Source: Bog-105 sp965277435 (GTDB lineage Bacteria; Acidobacteriota; Terriglobia; Bryobacterales; Bryobacteraceae). Taken from it: 64,000 nucleotides of DNA. Positions 1 through 9,119 of this stretch are shown one piece after another. Under the pieces are notes generated by a model. The model saw nothing but the letters and a program-made list of their open reading frames with translations, ran no database searches and was not told the origin of the DNA. Numbering within the stretch: the first letter of the stretch is position 1; every line of letters begins with the position of its first letter. The stretch spans positions 744,001 to 808,000 of the forward strand of contig OZ255821.1 in assembly GCA_965277435.1 (NCBI GenBank), read 5' to 3'. A program made the position numbers and the translations under genes.

Positions 1-443
1 AACCCGGCGGCGGCCACGATCTTCGTTCTGCCGCTGGCGGTTGCACTTTCAACCAGCGGAGCACCGAACGCGCGCTGCACCGTGTCCACCGTTCCTTGCA
101 CATGTACCCCATGGCTGTGGGTGCCCGTCACCGTGAGACCCGAAGCGGATAGCAGTCCCGCAAGCGTTGCTTTGTCCTGCGGGCTCGGCCCAAAGCGACT
201 GCTGAATTCGGCCGGGGTTAACCATTTGTGATAATTCGGCGAGCCGGGTGTCTTTTGCGAATCGAGCAATGCATTGAGTTCCTCCTTATGTTGCAAAGGA
301 AGGTAGACGTTGAACTCGATTTGACGATTGAGAGCAGCCGGCGTGGCAGCGCGCGGCAGTTGCTGAGCTCGCGATGCCGGAGAAAGAAGAGTCAGACACA
401 CGGCGGCAGCCGCGCTTGATAAATTTAGAAGACGAAGCCTCAT
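1..443 (-). CDS. Pro-kumamolisin domain protein (S53 sedolisin-type protease), N-terminal part
   Basis: The reading frame starts at ATG 443 and runs off the left edge, so only about 147 residues are visible. An AGGAG ribosome binding site lies just upstream. The protein opens with a signal peptide (RLRLLNLSSAAAAVCLTLL...), followed by a segment typical of the Pro-kumamolisin activation domain: FNVYLPLQHKEELNALLDSQ, then SPNYHKWLTPAEFSSRFGPS. In S53 proteases this propeptide is cleaved to activate a secreted acid serine-carboxyl peptidase. The catalytic domain lies outside the window, so activity cannot be judged. Such large secreted sedolisins are common in soil Acidobacteriota. Confidence 0.8.
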   Translation of the reverse strand, partial: MRLRLLNLSSAAAAVCLTLLSPASRAQQLPRAATPAALNRQIEFNVYLPLQHKEELNALLDSQKTPGSPNYHKWLTPAEFSSRFGPSPQDKATLAGLLSASGLTVTGTHSHGVHVQGTVDTVQRAFGAPLVESATASGRTKIVAAAG

Positions 444-592
444 GAAATCTCCTGGTCCGACAGGCTAGCCGGATCAGATTACTTTACACCAAGCGTTTTG
501 GCAGTGCGCCGCGTCACCGATTTGTCACCAGTTGTAATCTTGAAGCAGCACGAGAGTAGACGACTTCAACGGGCCTTCTGATTACCGATTAG

Positions 593-1042
593 GTCCAGCA
601 GGGACCCGTAACGCCCATTTCTTACGGGATTGGATTCTGCGAAATCGAAGGCGAACTCCCGATCTTACTCGGATCCTCGCATTCTTTCGAAGCTTCTTTC
701 GATGGCATCGCCGCAGACAGCAGCAGCACGGGAGGGGATTGTTCTCAGGGCTGCCCAGGCGGGTCGGCCAGCTTCGATTTCTCATTGTTCGAGGCCGACG
801 GCATCACGCCGGTTCCACTTTCGTCTGTTTCACCGGAGCCGGCGCGCTATGGGTTCGTTTCTCTAGGAATCGCGGCCTCTGGGCATTTCGATTCCGCCGT
901 CGCAGGTTGTATGGCGAAACGCCGCGTGGCCGCTGGTTTCAGTTCAGCATTCATTCGATGGTTCTGGACACTTACGAGCAACAGCCATTACACAGAGAGA
1001 ACATTTGAAGTGCGTCAAGAGCTTCGCGCGATACAGCTCTAG
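593..1042 (+). pseudogene. Possible remnant of a secreted-protein gene
   Basis: The 595-bp gap between the protease and the PBP gene holds no intact gene. One forward frame is open from 593 (after TAG 590-592) to 1042 but has no ATG or GTG in its first half. Its middle reads like real protein: LLGSSHSFEASFDGIAADS, then SASFDFSLFEADGITPVPL and ARYGFVSLGIAASGHFDSAV. This composition (Ser, Gly, Phe, Asp) resembles exported PEP-CTERM-like proteins. After about position 910 the reading becomes basic and unlikely, as if the frame is lost. I infer a decayed gene without a start; no family can be named. Confidence 0.25.
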
Positions 1043-3807
1043 CGATTCGTATCGCTGGAATCGCCGCTGCTGTCCGAACTCTTCTTACCCCCGAACAGGC
1101 GCTTCCAGAAGCCGCGTTTCTTTTCCTTCACCTGCGGCGCCGGCGTCGGGGTGACCGGCTGGCCGACCGGATTATTCACTGGCGGTTGACCCGGCCCCGG
1201 TAAAGTCGCCGGAGGCTGGGTCGGATTGGGGACTGGTTGCGTAACGGCCGGCAGCACGAGTTCGCGGTGCAGACCCAGCCCGAACATCTTTTGAAAGATG
1301 TTGCGATCGGGTCCATCCGGATGATCGCAGGTGGCTGCCGGAATTGTCCCATCAATAAAATAAGCGTCGTAGTCATCGGGACAGCTGCTGTCCGCAGGCA
1401 GATCGGTCACTTTATCCAGATGTACCGGCAGCACGCCGGTGGGCGGCGTGAAGTCCTGCATATCGTGATATCGCTGCAGTTTTCGAGCGCGCAGCATGAA
1501 CTCGGTCCAGATAGGCGCGGCCGCTTTCGCGCCCTCAATCTTGATATCCGTGTAGTCGTCGTTACCGACCCACACCAGACACAATAGGTTCGACGTGTAT
1601 CCGGCGAACCAGGCATCGTGCGACGTGCCGGTCTTTCCGGCCGCGGGCGAATTGAACCGCGCACGCACCGCGCTGCCCGTGCCGCCGTTCAGCACCGCCT
1701 CCAGCATGTCTGTGATGACATACGCCACGCGGCCGTCCAGAACATTCGCGTTACCGCCCGCAGCTTGATCTACCTGTTCGCCCCCGCTGTCTTCGTTTGC
1801 GCTGTTGCCGCCGCGAATGGCCCGGATGAACTGCGGCGGCATACGAACCCCACCGTTAGAAAACACCGTGTACGCGCCTGCCATGTCGAGCGCCGTCGCA
1901 TCGTAAGCGCCGATCGCCATCGCCGGTGTCGGCTTCAAATCCGGTATGCCGGAGGCTTGGGCTAACTGCACCACTTTGTCGTAACCGATCGATTCCGCCA
2001 GCCGTATCGTGGCAGTGTTGATCGAGTGTGCCAGCGCATTCCGGGCGGTCACCTGCCCCACGCTGTCTTTCGGATCGAAGTTGTGCACCAGGTACGGCTT
2101 GCCATCGAAGTTAAAAGTGGCTTCGGTGGCGTCGAGCATAGTGGTCTGCGTAAAGGCCTTCGAGGGATCCTCCGTAAGCGACGCGGTGAATGCCGCTGCA
2201 TAGACGAACGGTTTGAAAATGGAACCCGTTGGGCGCTTGGCTACCGCATGATTCAATTGACTGGCGGCATAGTTACGTCCCCCGGAGAGCGCCAGCACCT
2301 CACCGGTATGCGGATCGAGCGCAATCAACGCCACCTGCGGCATGGGCCCCGGCGCAACTTCCGTCACTACAGTCGCGCTCTTGCCTTTGCCCTGACGAAT
2401 GCGGTGTGTGCGCCGGCGCAAGATAGTCGCATCGACCTGCCGCATCCCGACATCGATCGCTTCCGCCGCCGCTTTTTGCAACTGGCGGTCGAGAGAGGTG
2501 TAGACGCGCATGCCCCCCGTATTCAATTCGGCTTCGTCGTATTGCGCGAGGAGGCGTTCGCGCACCAGGTCGATGTAATACGGAGCATCGTCAGCTTCCA
2601 CGCTGGGCGGAGCCAGTTTGAGCGGGACCGCTTTCGCGTTGACCAACTGCTCCTTATCAATCACGTGGTTGTCGTACATCGCCTGGAGAACCAGGTTGCG
2701 CCGCTTGATGGCGCGCTCGGCGTGATGAAACGGTGAAAAATAAGTGGGACCATTCACGAGGCCGGCCAGCAGCGCGGCTTCGGGCAAGGTCAAGCCTTTT
2801 ATGTCTTTGCCGAAATACGCCTGCGCCGCTTCCCCAAAGCCCCGGATATTAAACGAGCCATGCTGCCCTAAGTCGACCTGGTTCACATAGATTTCAAGAA
2901 TTTGTTCTTTCGAAAAGCGGCGCTCGAGCACCAGCGCGATCATCATTTCGGCGACTTTGCGGCGCACGCTGCGCTCGTTCGACAGAAAAAATCCGCGCGC
3001 CATCTGCATCGTCAAAGTGGAACCGCCCTGCATGCGCCTGTGCCGCAGGATGGGCGTCAATAAACCCTCAATCAGGCGAACGTAATTGATTCCGCCATGT
3101 TCGAAAAAACGGCGATCTTCTACCGACACGATGGCAGTCGTAACGACTGAGGGAATTTCTGCAAAGGTCAGCAAGCGGCGCTTCGAACGCTGCTTGGCGT
3201 CGAACAGACCGGTGACCAGTAGCGGCTCTAGATCATAAGAGGTAAGTGTTTCCCCCTTAGGCCCAGTGATGGAATCGACCTCCCCATCAGCGATGTGCAG
3301 CGTGGCGTCCTGGTTGGGGTGAAGGCTCGCTGGCCCCGGTTTGATTTGTAGCGTGGCGCCGCGCAGGGCAAACGTACCGACAGCAGATTCGAGGCGGCCT
3401 GAACTGGAGACGTAACCGGCTTCGCGCAAGTCGCTCACAATGGTGGCCGCACTCCACTTGTCACCAACCGAAACGCGCTCGGCGCCCGCATAAATCTGGG
3501 CCGGTTCATTGAAGATAGGATGCCGGATGCGCTCGTCGACGATGCGCTGGTACCGTTTGTACTCCGACCACAGCAACCCGACCACAACCAGCGAACAGAT
3601 GAGCAGCGCGGCGAGGGCGACGCGTACCCAGGTCCGCCCCAACAGCGAGCGCAGGAACGACAACAGAGATTGCCACTTGGATTGAAACTCGGTTTTGGCT
3701 TTGACAGGCACTTGGGAGGCAACGCCGCGCGCGGGCGGAACACTTGTAGGATATCGATTGCCTTTCGTTGAGAACGGGCTCAAGCGGGAGATCGAACAAA
3801 ACTTCAC
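1039..3807 (-). CDS. Class A penicillin-binding protein, PBP1B-like (transglycosylase/transpeptidase)
   Basis: This bifunctional enzyme polymerises and cross-links peptidoglycan at the inner membrane. A cytoplasmic tail is followed by one transmembrane helix (about 63-85) and a UB2H-like segment (about 100-150). The GT51 transglycosylase domain has its catalytic Glu in SVEDRRFFEHGG (E230) and the MQGGSTLTMQMAR motif. The transpeptidase domain has SIFK (S529/K532), SIN (595-597) and KTGT (725-728). The C-terminus is Pro-rich and then Lys-rich. The start is GTG 3807 with no clear ribosome binding site; an internal GTG (codon about 33) is an alternative. It diverges from the DUF2130 gene. At 922 residues it is somewhat longer than E. 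coli PBP1B (844). Confidence 0.93.
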   Translation of the reverse strand: MKFCSISRLSPFSTKGNRYPTSVPPARGVASQVPVKAKTEFQSKWQSLLSFLRSLLGRTWVRVALAALLICSLVVVGLLWSEYKRYQRIVDERIRHPIFNEPAQIYAGAERVSVGDKWSAATIVSDLREAGYVSSSGRLESAVGTFALRGATLQIKPGPASLHPNQDATLHIADGEVDSITGPKGETLTSYDLEPLLVTGLFDAKQRSKRRLLTFAEIPSVVTTAIVSVEDRRFFEHGGINYVRLIEGLLTPILRHRRMQGGSTLTMQMARGFFLSNERSVRRKVAEMMIALVLERRFSKEQILEIYVNQVDLGQHGSFNIRGFGEAAQAYFGKDIKGLTLPEAALLAGLVNGPTYFSPFHHAERAIKRRNLVLQAMYDNHVIDKEQLVNAKAVPLKLAPPSVEADDAPYYIDLVRERLLAQYDEAELNTGGMRVYTSLDRQLQKAAAEAIDVGMRQVDATILRRRTHRIRQGKGKSATVVTEVAPGPMPQVALIALDPHTGEVLALSGGRNYAASQLNHAVAKRPTGSIFKPFVYAAAFTASLTEDPSKAFTQTTMLDATEATFNFDGKPYLVHNFDPKDSVGQVTARNALAHSINTATIRLAESIGYDKVVQLAQASGIPDLKPTPAMAIGAYDATALDMAGAYTVFSNGGVRMPPQFIRAIRGGNSANEDSGGEQVDQAAGGNANVLDGRVAYVITDMLEAVLNGGTGSAVRARFNSPAAGKTGTSHDAWFAGYTSNLLCLVWVGNDDYTDIKIEGAKAAAPIWTEFMLRARKLQRYHDMQDFTPPTGVLPVHLDKVTDLPADSSCPDDYDAYFIDGTIPAATCDHPDGPDRNIFQKMFGLGLHRELVLPAVTQPVPNPTQPPATLPGPGQPPVNNPVGQPVTPTPAPQVKEKKRGFWKRLFGGKKSSDSSGDSSDTNR

Positions 3808-3879
3808 AGAATTGTTTTACTATGGCTGAGTGAGAGATCGACTAAAACTTCTCCTCTTACTAGCAGTGATTCAGCCGAT

Positions 3880-5082
3880 ATGAAAGCCATGTCTGAACCA
3901 ACCGTCTCTTGTCCGAAGTGTAAGACCGAGATCAAGCTGACCGAGTCGCTGGCCGCTCCGCTGGTAGAGGCAACGCGTCGCGATTTCGAGAAACGCCTTG
4001 TCCAGAAGGAAGCCGACTGGCGGCTGCGCGAAAACGAGTTGCGACAGCAGGAAGCTCTGAAAGCCAAGGCGCTTCTCGCCACAGAGCTCGATGGGCGTAC
4101 GCGCGAGATTCAGCATTTGAATGAGGTTCTGAAACACAATAACGATAAATTGGCCGAGGCGCAGAGAAGTCAGGCGATTTGTCTACAGAAGGAGCGGGCG
4201 CTCGCGGACAAGACACGCGAACTCGATTTGACTGTAGAAAAACGCGTGCAGGAAAATTTGACGAGTGTGCGGGTACAGGCGCGGCTTGAGGCAGACGATC
4301 AATACAACCTGCGCGTTCATGAGAAAGAACAGACCATCGCTTCGATGCAGAAGCAGATCGAAGATTTGCGCCGCAAAGCCGAGCAGGGTTCGCAGCAGAC
4401 GCAGGGAGAGGTACTCGAACAAGAATTGGAATCTCTACTCAGGGCCAAATTTCCGTTCGATCAGGTGGAGCCGGTACCCAAGGGCGAACACGGCGGCGAT
4501 GTACTGCAGCGTGTGCGCAACCCGCAGGGTGGCGAGTGCGGAGCCATTCTCTGGGAGACCAAGCGCACCAAGAGCTGGAGCGATGGGTGGCTGGCGAAGC
4601 TGCGGGAAGATCAGCGCTCGGCTCAGGCGGAAATTGCCATCATTGTCAGTTTTGCTCTCCCCAAAGATGTCGATACTTTCGAGCTGGTGGAAGGCGTGTG
4701 GGTGACGCATCCGAAGACCATGCTGCCGGTTGCTTTCTCGCTGCGCCAGATGCTGCTCGAAGTATCGAGCGTTCGTCACGCCGCCGAGGGCCATCAAACC
4801 AAAGCGGAGATGATGTATGGCTATCTCACAGGCTCGCGCTTCCGGCAGCGCGTACAGGCCATGGTTGAGTCTTTCTCCTGCATGCAGGATGATCTCGCGA
4901 AAGAACGCAAGGTGATGCTGAAGCAGTGGGCGAAACGGCAGGAACAGATCGACCGCGCCATGGAAGCAACGGCCGGTATGTTTGGCGACCTGCAAGGGAT
5001 TGCCGGAAAGAGCATTCAGGAGATTGAGGGTTTGGATCTGGATGGCCTTGATGAGGTGCGCCAGCTATCGTTGACAGCATAG
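3880..5082 (+). CDS. DUF2130 family protein with coiled coil and nuclease-like core
   Basis: The 400-residue protein begins with half a zinc ribbon (SCPKCKTEIKL), followed by a long charged coiled coil (about 30-180). Its C-terminal half matches DUF2130: FDQVEPVPKGEHGGDVLQRV, GAILWETKRTKSWSDGWLAK, then IAIIVSFALP and a GVWVT stretch. The spacing of GGD and WETK resembles a PD-(D/E)xK nuclease core. That is my inference; no activity is established for this family that I can cite. A second in-frame ATG (codon 4, 3889) could also be the start. It stands alone, divergent from the PBP gene and upstream of tRNA-Val. Confidence 0.85.
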   Translation: MKAMSEPTVSCPKCKTEIKLTESLAAPLVEATRRDFEKRLVQKEADWRLRENELRQQEALKAKALLATELDGRTREIQHLNEVLKHNNDKLAEAQRSQAICLQKERALADKTRELDLTVEKRVQENLTSVRVQARLEADDQYNLRVHEKEQTIASMQKQIEDLRRKAEQGSQQTQGEVLEQELESLLRAKFPFDQVEPVPKGEHGGDVLQRVRNPQGGECGAILWETKRTKSWSDGWLAKLREDQRSAQAEIAIIVSFALPKDVDTFELVEGVWVTHPKTMLPVAFSLRQMLLEVSSVRHAAEGHQTKAEMMYGYLTGSRFRQRVQAMVESFSCMQDDLAKERKVMLKQWAKRQEQIDRAMEATAGMFGDLQGIAGKSIQEIEGLDLDGLDEVRQLSLTA

Positions 5083-5203
5083 ACGATTCTGTACCGCCAG
5101 AAGCGACTCCCCGTCCAGATTCAACGCTCGACCCTGGCCAAAACGAAGCCTTTCAGACAAGCAGGCCGCGCGCAATCATAGTAAGATCAAGAGTTCCCAC
5201 AAT

Positions 5204-5280
5204 GGGCGGTTAGCTCAGCCGGTTAGAGCGCCTGCCTTACAAGCAGGAGGTCCACAGTTCGATCCTGTGACCGCCCACCA
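5204..5280 (+). tRNA. tRNA-Val (anticodon TAC)
   Basis: The acceptor stem GGGCGGT (5204-5210) pairs perfectly with ACCGCCC (5270-5276), followed by discriminator A and an encoded CCA (5278-5280). The anticodon stem CCTGC/GCAGG encloses loop CTTACAA with anticodon TAC at 5238-5240. The D-arm (TTAGCTCAGCCGGTTAGAGC) and T-arm (GGTCCACAGTTCGATCCTGTG region) are canonical. The gene ends 26 bp before the left inverted repeat of the neighbouring insertion sequence. Confidence 0.97.
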
Positions 5281-5306
5281 TCTAAGTTTTGATTGCACTA
5301 ATGCGC

Positions 5307-5327
5307 TAGCTACTTTCCGTCGCAAAA
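5307..5327 (+). repeat. Left terminal inverted repeat of the ISNCY-type element
   Basis: The 21-bp sequence starts TAGCTACTTTCCGTCG and is the exact reverse complement of 6944-6964. Confidence 0.9.
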
Positions 5328-5425
5328 ATGAGTGTTCGGGTGTACGCCAATGAACAGGTCAGGAGGGAATTTGGTGCTGAAACATTTAGTATTGATCTTG
5401 TTTCAGAAGGCTTTTACGATAGGCT

Positions 5426-6826
5426 ATGACCCGACGCAAACAAGGCCAATGGACGCTGTGGGAAGGTGTAGTGAACGAAGATGTGCGTGCTCTTTGGGAG
5501 CCTTGGATGGTGGAAGCCGACAAGCTTCTGGAGGACGAGGAACTCGTCGACTTGGTTTACGAAGCTCAGGGCGAGCGTCACAAGCACAGCACCACACGCG
5601 GTCGCTCGCAAACACCCGCCGAGATGGCATTGCGTCTGTTGTTGTTGAAGCATGTACGGAACTGGAGCTTTGACACGCTGGAACGCGAGGTGAAGATGAA
5701 CCTGGCATATCGGGATTTCACCCGCATCGGACTGGGCAAGGTTCCTGACGCGAAGACGTTAGCTCGCATTGCACAAGTACTGGGCGGCGAGGTAATTGCG
5801 AAATTGCATGAGCGCCTGGTGGCGATGGCGCAAGAAAAAGGTGCAGTGCGAGGCCGCAAGATGCGTGTGGACACAACAGTGGTGGAGACCAACATTCATT
5901 ACCCCACCGACTCCAGCCTGCTCGGAGACGGCACGCGGGTCATGACGCGAACGATGAGGAAGATTGAGCAACAGAGCGGGGGCAAGCTGACGCGCAAGGT
6001 GCGGAACCGAATGCGGAGCGTGAACAAGCGCGTAGTGGCGATCGCGACGGCCAGCAGGCATAGAGGGCCTGAAGGCGAGGAGATGCGCAAGAAAGAGTAT
6101 CGTGAGTTGCTCCGCATGTCGCGGCAGATTCTTAACGACGCCAAGCGCGTGATGGTGGAGATAGAGGGGATGTCGGCGCCACGGAAGAAAGGACTGCGGG
6201 CTCTTGGCGAGAGCTTATCGACGATGGCGGTGCGTGTGCGGCAGGTAGTGAAGCAGACTAGGGCGCGCATCTTCGACGGTCTGACGCAGTTGCCGGGCAA
6301 GATCGTGAGCATGTTTGAGCCGCACACCGAGATCATCCGCAAGGGCAAGGCGAGCAAACCAACCGAGTTCGGCAAGCTGGTGCAGTTGCAGGAAGCTGAG
6401 AACCAGATCATCACGCATTACGAGGTTTTCGACGAGAGGCCGAGTGACCGCGAGTTACTGCTGGGTGCGGTGGAAGCGCACGAGCGCAAACTCGGGCGAT
6501 TGCCGCAATTGGTAACGGCGGATGCCGGATATTTTTCACAGGTGCAGGAACGGGCGGTGCAAGAGAAAGGCGTGAAATGGGTAGCGGTGCCGAACCGTAG
6601 CACGCGCAGTACCGAGCGCAAGCAAATGGAAAAGAGTCGCTGGTTCAAAAAAGCGCAGCGCTGGCGTACAGGCTGCGAGGGACGCATCAGCGTGGCCAAG
6701 CGGCGGCACGGATTGAGGCGCTGCTTGTACCGCGGCATCGACGGCATGAAGCGTTGGGTGGGACTGGGCGTGCTGGCTGACAATCTGATCAACATCGGCA
6801 AAGCCCTGGCGGTGGCCAATGCCTGA
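5426..6826 (+). CDS. ISNCY family transposase (DDE type)
   Basis: The 466-residue protein carries an N-terminal helix-turn-helix-like region with a conserved stretch at about 60-115 (TPAEMALRLLLLKHVRNWSF) and then a DDE catalytic core. The first Asp is in MRVDTTVVETNIHYPTDSSL (D149), the second in VTADAGYFS (about 360), and the Glu in GCEGRISVAKRRHG (about 418). The family name comes from recall of this signature in proteins annotated as ISNCY transposases. The ATG start at 5426 is the only one that keeps the whole domain. It is intact, so the element may still be mobile. Confidence 0.9.
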   Translation: MTRRKQGQWTLWEGVVNEDVRALWEPWMVEADKLLEDEELVDLVYEAQGERHKHSTTRGRSQTPAEMALRLLLLKHVRNWSFDTLEREVKMNLAYRDFTRIGLGKVPDAKTLARIAQVLGGEVIAKLHERLVAMAQEKGAVRGRKMRVDTTVVETNIHYPTDSSLLGDGTRVMTRTMRKIEQQSGGKLTRKVRNRMRSVNKRVVAIATASRHRGPEGEEMRKKEYRELLRMSRQILNDAKRVMVEIEGMSAPRKKGLRALGESLSTMAVRVRQVVKQTRARIFDGLTQLPGKIVSMFEPHTEIIRKGKASKPTEFGKLVQLQEAENQIITHYEVFDERPSDRELLLGAVEAHERKLGRLPQLVTADAGYFSQVQERAVQEKGVKWVAVPNRSTRSTERKQMEKSRWFKKAQRWRTGCEGRISVAKRRHGLRRCLYRGIDGMKRWVGLGVLADNLINIGKALAVANA

Positions 6827-6943
6827 GCATCGCCGCCCGGGGCGATACCTCGCTCACGGGCGAGCGGCTCGAACAATCGAAAAGCATCGCTCAAACACGA
6901 TTTGAACCCTCTACGTCATGCCAGAGCTGATCAAAAAACGCTA

Positions 6944-6964
6944 TTTTGCGACGGAAAGTAGCTA
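6944..6964 (-). repeat. Right terminal inverted repeat of the ISNCY-type element
   Basis: Perfect 21-bp match, in inverted orientation, to 5307-5327. It abuts the stop codon (6967-6969) of the VKOR-like pseudogene. Confidence 0.9.
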
Positions 6965-6966
6965 AT

Positions 6967-7268
6967 TTAGGATCTTCTCCCTATCAGGTGATGGAGAGCC
7001 GTGTTCGCTTCAGGCATTGCGCAAGGGACAGCCGTCCAGGTAGTCGCCGCCGCCAGAAGAGACCACAAAGAGAAAGCGCCAAATTTTCTGAATCCATCAA
7101 GTGCCCCGGCAGAGTCTTGATCAGACCCATTTGATAGAGCGCTATCGCACCCAGGACAGAACACGAAAGAAAGGTGAGCCCGATGATGCTGCGCCGCCGC
7201 TTCAGGAACCGGCTAGAGCCCGAGCGTAGCTCTCGGCCGAGTTCGTCAGCGCTCAAATGATGCTTCAT
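6967..7268 (-). pseudogene. VKOR-like membrane protein, internal deletion
   Basis: Reading starts at ATG 7268, directly after the TAA of the upstream SDR pseudogene (TAAATG), so the two were one operon. The first 52 residues (LGRELRSGSSRFLKRRRSII, then a membrane helix ending in ALYQMGLIKTLP) look like the N-terminus of the vitamin K epoxide reductase-related family. The expected middle is missing. In another frame (from about 7110 downward) the family's C-terminus resumes: ALDGFRKFGAFSLWSLLAA, then PEANTALHHL, ending at 6967. I infer a deletion of the catalytic middle plus a frameshift. The family match is from memory. Confidence 0.65.
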
Positions 7269-8294
7269 TTATCTGCTCCGCCTAGAGTATGCGAGAAGAA
7301 GTCCTGCGATTGCGAGACCAGAGAGGGCCACCAGGCCACGGTGACCGGTCCAATTGAGTGAGGCAAGGTTGAGCGAATTATGTACGCTCAAAGGACGAGC
7401 CCGATCGTCAAAGATGCCGTGCGCCGCGTACTCGCCCGCAACAGGTTCGAACAGATTATCGGGCCTGTCGGGTGAAACGACTTGGGAAGTCTGCTGGCCG
7501 TCGATCGCGTGTCGGGCCAGATTAACGATCGGCGAATGCAGGGGCTAATGCCTGACCATAGATCGCTTCGACGGTAGGCCAACCGACGTACACCGAGCGC
7601 CGTTTGTGGCGAGCGGCCCAGACAATTGCGCGAGCCGCTACTTCGGGCTGAAAGATAGGAGGCATTGGCTGAGGATGATGAGGCAGTCGCGTGCGGCACC
7701 AACTGAACTGCGGGGTATTCATGGCCGGAAGCATGACTGCCGCGATTTGCACGTCACTCTTATCGTGAATGAGCTCCGAACGGATCGAGTCGGTAAATCC
7801 GATCACGGCGTGCTTAAGCTCCACAATATGCGGATTGTAGAGGAATGGAGCGGTAAGCGAGGGCCGAGCCAACCTGTACGATGGTGCCACGATTGCGCGG
7901 GCGCATGCGCTTCAGGGCTGACATTGTTCCGTATACTTGCCCCAAATACGTGACCTCCGTCGCACGCTTGAATTCGTCAGCTGTGATCTCGATAAACGGC
8001 GCGAAAATCGTGGTCATCGCATTGTTCACCCAGATATCGATAGGTCCCAGTTCATGCTCGGCACGTTCGGCTGCGTGCTCCACCTGCTGAGCATCCGCGA
8101 CATCGGTCGGCAGCACGACGGCGCGCCCACCGAGTTCCTCTACTTCCCGTTTAGTTGCTTCCAGGCGCTCGCATTCGGGCTCGATTAACCCAATGTGCGC
8201 TCCCTGTCGTGCGAACTCCGCAACGACGGCGCGACCGACTCCGGTGGAGGCACCGGTTGACCACTACGACTTCTTTTCCGTGCACAGAATTCAT
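7269..8294 (-). pseudogene. Short-chain dehydrogenase with C-terminal membrane helix, three frameshifts
   Basis: Joining three frames rebuilds a full SDR: start ATG 8294 (MNSVHGKEVVVV), glycine-rich TGASTGVGRAVVAEFARQGA, then IWVNNAM, the GSALAYRSIPLQSAYCGAKHA region with the catalytic Tyr-x-x-x-Lys, and a tail ending in a helix (LVALSGLAIAGLLLAY). The shifts are near 8260 (one extra base before the Thr-Gly motif), about 7817 (extra T between Ala and Lys of the active site) and about 7528. All three interrupt essential parts, so the gene is dead. It overlaps no other gene and runs straight into the VKOR-like pseudogene. Confidence 0.8.
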
Positions 8295-8360
8295 TTTGAG
8301 AGTTACTCGATTCTTAGGTGTAGTTCCTGGCCCTCTCCCGCTGTCGCTCGGACCTCACGG

Positions 8361-9119
8361 TCACGTGTTGAGCTGCTCCCGCGCGAATTCCTGAAGCAAC
8401 GAGGACAGCCTTGGCGCTGCTTCGAGCGGCGGAAGGTGACCACATTCGGGAAGGTCCACCAGCCTTGCATTTCCCACATACGGAATAGTGAGTTGTTCCT
8501 GCACAGAGGCGGGTAGCGCCGGATCATTTTGGCCTGTAACGATGAGAGTCGGGAGTGACCCCGTATCGATGCGGTCTGACCAATCTTCATAACTGCCCTG
8601 GTTGAGCCATGCAGACCAGGCATCCGAGGAAGCTAGCAGGTTATCTTCAATCGCGACCTCATAAAGCTCAGGCGGAAGTTGCCGTGCGGTAATTTTGCTG
8701 ATCAGTTGCTCCGCGCCGGAACGGGTGCCGTGGTTCTGTAGCATTTCTTGCCGGGCCTCGTCCTCGATAGGTTCAGGTCCGGGTGGAGACGGTGTGACCA
8801 GAACCAGCCCCAACAAACCGACTGGTCGACGAGAGGCGAACGCGAGGCACACTTTACCGGTCATCGAATGACCGACCAAGACAAACCTGGATAATGATTT
8901 CGACTGAACGAGCTCAATTAATCGGCTCACCATATCTTCGACCGTGAAACCAGTGAGCGATGCAGCACGCCCAAAGCCGGGCATATCCGCTGAGATGCAC
9001 CGGTGCTCGGCCGCAAGGGTGGCAACAACTTCTCCCCACTGGCGCGCGGATCCGCCGAAGTGATGGAGAAAGAGGAATGCCGGTTCTCCGCACCCGATTT
9101 CAGTCGAAGGAATCAGCAT
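8361..9119 (-). CDS. Alpha/beta hydrolase
   Basis: The 252-residue protein shows the alpha/beta hydrolase fold: an HG-type oxyanion region (FLHHFGGSARQW), the nucleophile elbow GHSMTGK (Ser about 98), an acid region LIVTGQNDPALP and the catalytic His in PECGHLPPLEAAPRL. There is no signal peptide, so it is cytoplasmic. Substrate cannot be told; esterases, haloperoxidase-like and C-C hydrolases share this pattern. Unlike its neighbours it is intact. It lies upstream of the SDR/VKOR pseudogene pair on the same strand with a 66-bp gap, probably once part of the same operon. Confidence 0.85.
   Translation of the reverse strand: MLIPSTEIGCGEPAFLFLHHFGGSARQWGEVVATLAAEHRCISADMPGFGRAASLTGFTVEDMVSRLIELVQSKSLSRFVLVGHSMTGKVCLAFASRRPVGLLGLVLVTPSPPGPEPIEDEARQEMLQNHGTRSGAEQLISKITARQLPPELYEVAIEDNLLASSDAWSAWLNQGSYEDWSDRIDTGSLPTLIVTGQNDPALPASVQEQLTIPYVGNARLVDLPECGHLPPLEAAPRLSSLLQEFAREQLNT

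Larger units (their letters stand above)
5307..6964 (+). mobile_element. Insertion sequence, ISNCY-type, complete (about 1.66 kb)
   Basis: A single transposase gene is bounded by 21-bp inverted repeats identical to each other (5307-5327 and 6944-6964). The element sits between tRNA-Val and the 3' end of a decayed VKOR-like gene; its right end is 2 bp from that gene's stop codon. I compared the flanks (ACTAATGCGC on the left, ATTTAGGATC on the right) and see no target-site duplication, so later decay, recombination or a slightly different true end is possible. Intact gene and ends suggest a recent arrival. Confidence 0.88.
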
